In this document: positions 5,780 through 8,186 of the stretch, one piece after another | Layout of the letters: each line of letters begins with the position of its first letter | Numbering within the stretch: position 1 is the first letter of the stretch | Assembly (NCBI GenBank): GCA_964452635.1 | Contig: CAYVMP010000025.1 | Location: 1 to 8,186, forward strand | Direction: 5' to 3' | Origin: CAYVMP01 sp964452635 | GTDB lineage: Bacteria; Patescibacteriota; Minisyncoccia; Phycocordibacterales; DATDWN01 | Length of the DNA: 8,186 nt | Made by a program: the position numbers and the translations under genes | The notes under the pieces: generated by a model | Told to the model about the DNA's origin: nothing | Seen by the model: the letters and a program-made list of their open reading frames with translations, nothing else | The model's database searches: none

Positions 5780-5788
5780 ACTATAGCA
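5780..5788 (-). promoter_or_regulatory. Extended -10 promoter of truB
   Basis: Minus-strand TGC-TATAGT lies 11 nt before the truB ATG. There is no clear -35. It repeats the TGC-TATAxT form seen at 1473, 1499 and 2063. On the opposite strand TTTAAT (5802-5807), 5 nt before the hisS ATG, could serve hisS in the same leaderless style, but it lacks the TGC extension. Confidence 0.65.
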
Positions 5789-5812
5789 AATAAATACAAG
5801 ATTTAATTCACT

Positions 5813-7090
5813 ATGTCTAAAAAACTCAGTACAGAATCATACAAGGGTGTGCGTGACTTCTATCCAGAAGACATGTTCATCCAAAACCACATTTTCTCAC
5901 TCTGGAAGGATGTTGTGGAAAGTTTTGGATACTCTCAGTACGATGCATCCATCATCGAACCGGCAGAACTCTATCGTGTGAAGTCAGGTGAGGAGATAGT
6001 CAACGACCAGACATACACATTCACTGATCGCGGAGACCGTGAGGTAACACTCCGGCCAGAGATGACACCGACAGTTGCTCGCATGGTTGCAGGCAGACAG
6101 CACGACCTCTCATTCCCTCTCCGATGGTACTCGATTCCAAATCTTTTTAGATACGAAAAACCTCAACGTGGACGACTCCGAGAACACTGGCAACTCAATG
6201 TTGACCTCTTTGGAGCTACAGGAACAGAGGCGGACACAGAAATCATTTCCATTGCATACGCAATTATGAAAAAAATGGGTGCACAGGACAGTGACTTCAT
6301 GGTGAAAATAAATAGTCGTAAAATCATGAGCGACCTGTACTCAAAATTCTCACTCGATGAAGACACATCATACAAAATCTCAAAAATTATCGACAAGAAA
6401 CATAAAATACCGAAAGAAACATTTGTCGCAAGTATCACAGAGCTCATGCCTGACACTGCCGACTCATTTGTTGCACTCCTCGAATCAAACCAAAAACTTT
6501 TGGAATTCATTGGTGTAGACACAGAACACGTCAAAGAACTCATATCTCTCATAGAAAACTTAGACTCCGCAGGTATTACCAACTGCCAATTCGACCCAAC
6601 ACTCATGCGTGGATTCGACTACTATACAGGTATCGTGTTTGAGGTTTTTGACACACACCCAGATAATAACCGATCGGTCTTTGGTGGTGGGCGCTACGAC
6701 GACCTCCTCGACATTTTTGGTGCCCCGAAAGTCTCAGCAATTGGTTTTGGTGCCGGAGATGTCACTGCTCGTGACTTCCTCGAAACACACAACCTCCTCC
6801 CACGATTCGTCTCCCCCGCACATCTCTACATCTGTACACTCAAACCTGAATTCATACATACTGCTCGAACACTCGCACAGACACTCCGTACTCACGGTGT
6901 TCACGTTGCCATTGATTTGAGTGGCAAAAAAGTCGGCGACCAAATCAAAACCGCCCACAAACAATCAATCCCTTTTGTACTCGTCATCGGCGAGGATGAA
7001 ATCGCATCTGGTCTCTACCCTGTAAAAAATATGGAAAGTGGCGAAGAGAAAAAAGTAAAGATTGAGGAGATAGCGGGGGTGGTAAAATAA
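5813..7090 (+). CDS. hisS: Histidyl-tRNA synthetase
   Basis: A class II aminoacyl-tRNA synthetase that charges tRNA-His with histidine. Motif 2 is FRYEKPQRGRLREHWQ (residues 112-127). The HisRS-specific histidine motifs are LMRGFDYYTGIVFE (264-277, Arg266) and SVFGGGRYDDL (288-298). Motif 3 is AIGFGAGDVTAR (309-320), ending in the conserved Arg. An HGTP_anticodon-like domain follows (LYICTLKPEF at 338 to the end, with VHVAIDLSGKKVGDQIKTAHK). The 425-aa length is normal for a bacterial HisRS. ATG 5813 fits the family N-terminus (KGVRDFYPED) and has no SD. The gene is alone on its strand, divergent from truB and convergent with the gene ending at 7131. Confidence 0.97.
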   Translation: MSKKLSTESYKGVRDFYPEDMFIQNHIFSLWKDVVESFGYSQYDASIIEPAELYRVKSGEEIVNDQTYTFTDRGDREVTLRPEMTPTVARMVAGRQHDLSFPLRWYSIPNLFRYEKPQRGRLREHWQLNVDLFGATGTEADTEIISIAYAIMKKMGAQDSDFMVKINSRKIMSDLYSKFSLDEDTSYKISKIIDKKHKIPKETFVASITELMPDTADSFVALLESNQKLLEFIGVDTEHVKELISLIENLDSAGITNCQFDPTLMRGFDYYTGIVFEVFDTHPDNNRSVFGGGRYDDLLDIFGAPKVSAIGFGAGDVTARDFLETHNLLPRFVSPAHLYICTLKPEFIHTARTLAQTLRTHGVHVAIDLSGKKVGDQIKTAHKQSIPFVLVIGEDEIASGLYPVKNMESGEEKKVKIEEIAGVVK

Positions 7091-7113
7091 AAGCACGGGG
7101 TTCTCCCCGTGCT
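7084..7113 (-). terminator. Hairpin between hisS and the convergent gene, best fit to minus strand
   Basis: Arms 7092-7100 and 7105-7113 form a 9-bp perfect GC-rich stem with a 4-nt loop. Read on the minus strand it is followed by TTTATTTTA, a good T tract. On the plus strand, what follows is GTGCTATCC, so hisS would be terminated less efficiently. The hairpin begins 2 nt after the hisS stop. Confidence 0.85.
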
Positions 7114-7130
7114 GTGCTATCCTCCCTAAC

Positions 7131-8048
7131 CTAGAACCCTTTTAAGATTTCACCTACCCGCTTCTTAATACTGCTTCTGAGTTTATTGTTATCTTCCTTG
7201 AGACGCTCAACTTCAGAAAGAAGACGGGCATTCTCAGTCTTCAACCTTGCGTGCTCTCGGGCGATATTTTCAATCGAACCCTTAGCAGCTTTTGACACTT
7301 CCAAGAATTCACCAACAAAAACAATGAAGTCATCCACCACGCTGGTAGCAGGTACTTTTGTCTCGATTTTGAATTGCTTCTCTTGGGGTTTCGAGGCTTT
7401 CTTCCCCTTCCTTGCCACCCTCTTTGACCGCTTCTTTTTGGTTTCCGGCACCTTCGACTCAGTTTTGTTTTTTTGTCTCCTTAGTTCATAGTAACAAGCT
7501 TGGACTGAGTTTCTCTTAACATTCATTCCATTTTCACATGCCAGCCTGAAGATTCTATCAATCTCACTGGTGGCGTTGACGCCAAACTGAACATGGGCGG
7601 AGACGAACTGTTTGACTGTCATTTTATTCTGGTTCAGTTCCGGTGTTGATACCGACGGCGAAACTCGATCTTCGTCAGTATTACCAACACCGGACATTTC
7701 AGTAGCTTCTTTCATTGGCTTCACCTCCTTTTTTGGACAGATACACATTTCGAGAAAGGTACATGCCTCACTCGGATGCTTAAAATAGCGATGAAACGTG
7801 ATACCCGCTCTTTTTGCTAACTCTAGCACCATTTTGTTTCCGGGATGGTTTGCACGGCGTGCGAACAATATCCCTTTAACACTTGATGGGACAAGTTCTG
7901 CAGGAACATTAACCCCACTGAAATTAAAAATGATGCCATCGAGAAGATCAGGGTGCCTGTCTAACCACTCCTGAAAATCCTTTTGCTTACTACCAACTAC
8001 CAGAACTTTTTCGTCTGGTAAAACCCTAAATGGTTGTGCTGGTGTCAT
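7131..8048 (-). CDS. DUF2325-like domain, basic linker and C-terminal coiled coil; function unknown
   Basis: A 305-aa protein in three parts. Residues about 13-103 look like DUF2325, a small Rossmann-type domain of unknown role: EKVLVVGSKQKDFQEWL as first strand and helix, VKGILFARRANHPGNKMVLELAKRAGITFHRYF, then a closing helix. A middle part (143-190, KQFVSAHVQFGVNATSEIDRIFRL...YYELRRQKN) is helical and may be a small DNA-binding-like module. Residues 200-222 are Lys/Arg-rich (KKKRSKRVARKGKKASK). Residues 257-305 form a coiled coil with leucine spacing (ARLKTENARLLSEVERLKEDNNKL). The start is ATG 8048: GGAGGT sits 3-4 nt upstream, whereas an in-frame ATG at 8150 lacks an SD and adds an odd 34 residues. 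A strong internal SD precedes in-frame Met112. A nucleic-acid-binding role is inferred only from the basic segments. Confidence 0.8.
   Translation of the reverse strand: MTPAQPFRVLPDEKVLVVGSKQKDFQEWLDRHPDLLDGIIFNFSGVNVPAELVPSSVKGILFARRANHPGNKMVLELAKRAGITFHRYFKHPSEACTFLEMCICPKKEVKPMKEATEMSGVGNTDEDRVSPSVSTPELNQNKMTVKQFVSAHVQFGVNATSEIDRIFRLACENGMNVKRNSVQACYYELRRQKNKTESKVPETKKKRSKRVARKGKKASKPQEKQFKIETKVPATSVVDDFIVFVGEFLEVSKAAKGSIENIAREHARLKTENARLLSEVERLKEDNNKLRSSIKKRVGEILKGF
7713..7730 (-). promoter_or_regulatory. Internal SD and in-frame ATG (Met112) inside the DUF2325-like gene
   Basis: On the minus strand AAGGAGGTGA (7721-7730) lies 8 nt (counted from GGAGG) before an in-frame ATG at 7713-7715. 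It is the closest match in the window to the full anti-SD. A start here would make a 194-aa product lacking the DUF2325-like domain but keeping the basic and coiled-coil parts. The codons (Lys-Lys-Glu-Val-Lys) could give this sequence by chance. Confidence 0.45.
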
Positions 8049-8105
8049 AATACCTCCGGCAGGACAGTAACACAAATAGAGATATAAAGCAAGTATCCGG
8101 CCTTG

Positions 8106-8111
8106 ATTATA
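8106..8111 (-). promoter_or_regulatory. Possible -10 of the DUF2325-like gene
   Basis: Minus-strand TATAAT matches the -10 consensus, but there is no good -35 and no TGC extension. The start would be near 8099, giving a leader of about 50 nt that includes the SD. The divergent promoter at 8114-8142 is adjacent. Confidence 0.35.
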
Positions 8112-8113
8112 TC

Positions 8114-8142
8114 GTGACTCAAATATAAAAGTAAGATATACT
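8114..8142 (+). promoter_or_regulatory. Promoter of the gene at the right edge
   Basis: GTGACT (8114-8119), a 17-nt spacer and TATACT (8137-8142) lead to an ATG only 6 nt further on. Transcription would begin at the start codon, another predicted leaderless mRNA. Confidence 0.55.
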
Positions 8143-8148
8143 ACCCTC

Positions 8149-8186
8149 ATGAGAAAAATTGTATTCGATATCGAGACACGGAATAT
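8149..8186 (+). CDS. Start of a probable DEDD-type 3'-5' exonuclease (partial)
   Basis: Only 12 full codons are in the window: MRKIVFDIETRN. A Lys-Ile-Val-Phe-Asp-Ile-Glu-Thr beginning is the classic first metal-binding motif (D-x-E) of DEDD exonucleases and related RNase H-like nucleases. There is no SD, but a promoter sits directly upstream. The exact family (PolB-type exonuclease domain or another DnaQ-like enzyme) cannot be decided from this fragment. Confidence 0.55.
   Translation, partial: MRKIVFDIETRN

Noticed and set aside
5136..5793. Plus-strand frames opposite truB
   Set aside because: Antisense shadows of truB, whose motifs are clear.
8049..8150. Longer N-terminus for the DUF2325-like protein (ATG 8150)
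   Set aside because: No SD, it overlaps the divergent promoter and the neighbouring start codon, and a good SD marks ATG 8048.

Overview
The window reads like ordinary chromosome of a small-genome, AT-leaning bacterium, most likely a candidate-phyla-radiation (Patescibacteria/Parcubacteria-like) lineage. That assignment is inferred from compact divergent gene pairs, core genes with no Shine-Dalgarno (SD) sequence, and the style of the TruB and HisRS proteins; no marker here proves it. TGA, TAG and TAA are all used as stops, so the code looks like table 11 rather than the UGA-glycine code of some CPR groups. A 10-N run inside typA shows that the sequence is a draft scaffold.

Layout. 1-608: an orphan unknown gene with a strong SD and its own terminator. 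631-1465 (minus): a two-gene operon of a small membrane protein and a two-helix bacterial PH-domain membrane protein. It is divergent from 1521-2012 (plus), an unknown helical protein. 2042-2247: a good promoter followed by an about 170-nt leader with several nested inverted repeats, leading into typA (2248-3995), a ribosome-associated GTPase interrupted only by the assembly gap. 4036-4682 (minus): two overlapping small helix-turn-helix proteins with very basic tails. 4774-5768 (minus): truB (tRNA pseudouridine 55 synthase) followed by a small possible gene and a terminator. 5813-7090 (plus): hisS (histidyl-tRNA synthetase), divergent from truB. 7131-8048 (minus): a three-part protein with a DUF2325-like fold, a lysine/arginine-rich linker and a coiled coil, convergent with hisS. 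8149-8186 (plus): the first 12 codons of a probable DEDD-type exonuclease.

Together, typA, truB and hisS form a translation theme: a ribosome GTPase, a tRNA modification enzyme and a tRNA synthetase. They are interleaved with small regulators and unknowns. Two initiation styles are visible. The core-type genes have no SD, and several sit 5-13 nt behind an extended -10 box of the form TGC-TATAAT, which predicts leaderless or almost leaderless mRNAs. The accessory-looking genes (109, 4374, 4682, 8048) all carry strong GGAGG sites.

The most interesting element is the typA leader. A 19-bp perfect inverted repeat ends 3 nt before the start codon, a competing 12-bp hairpin shares its left arm, and a third hairpin lies between the two arms. 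It looks like a possible uncharacterised cis-regulatory RNA. No CRISPR array, tRNA, rRNA or insertion sequence was seen.
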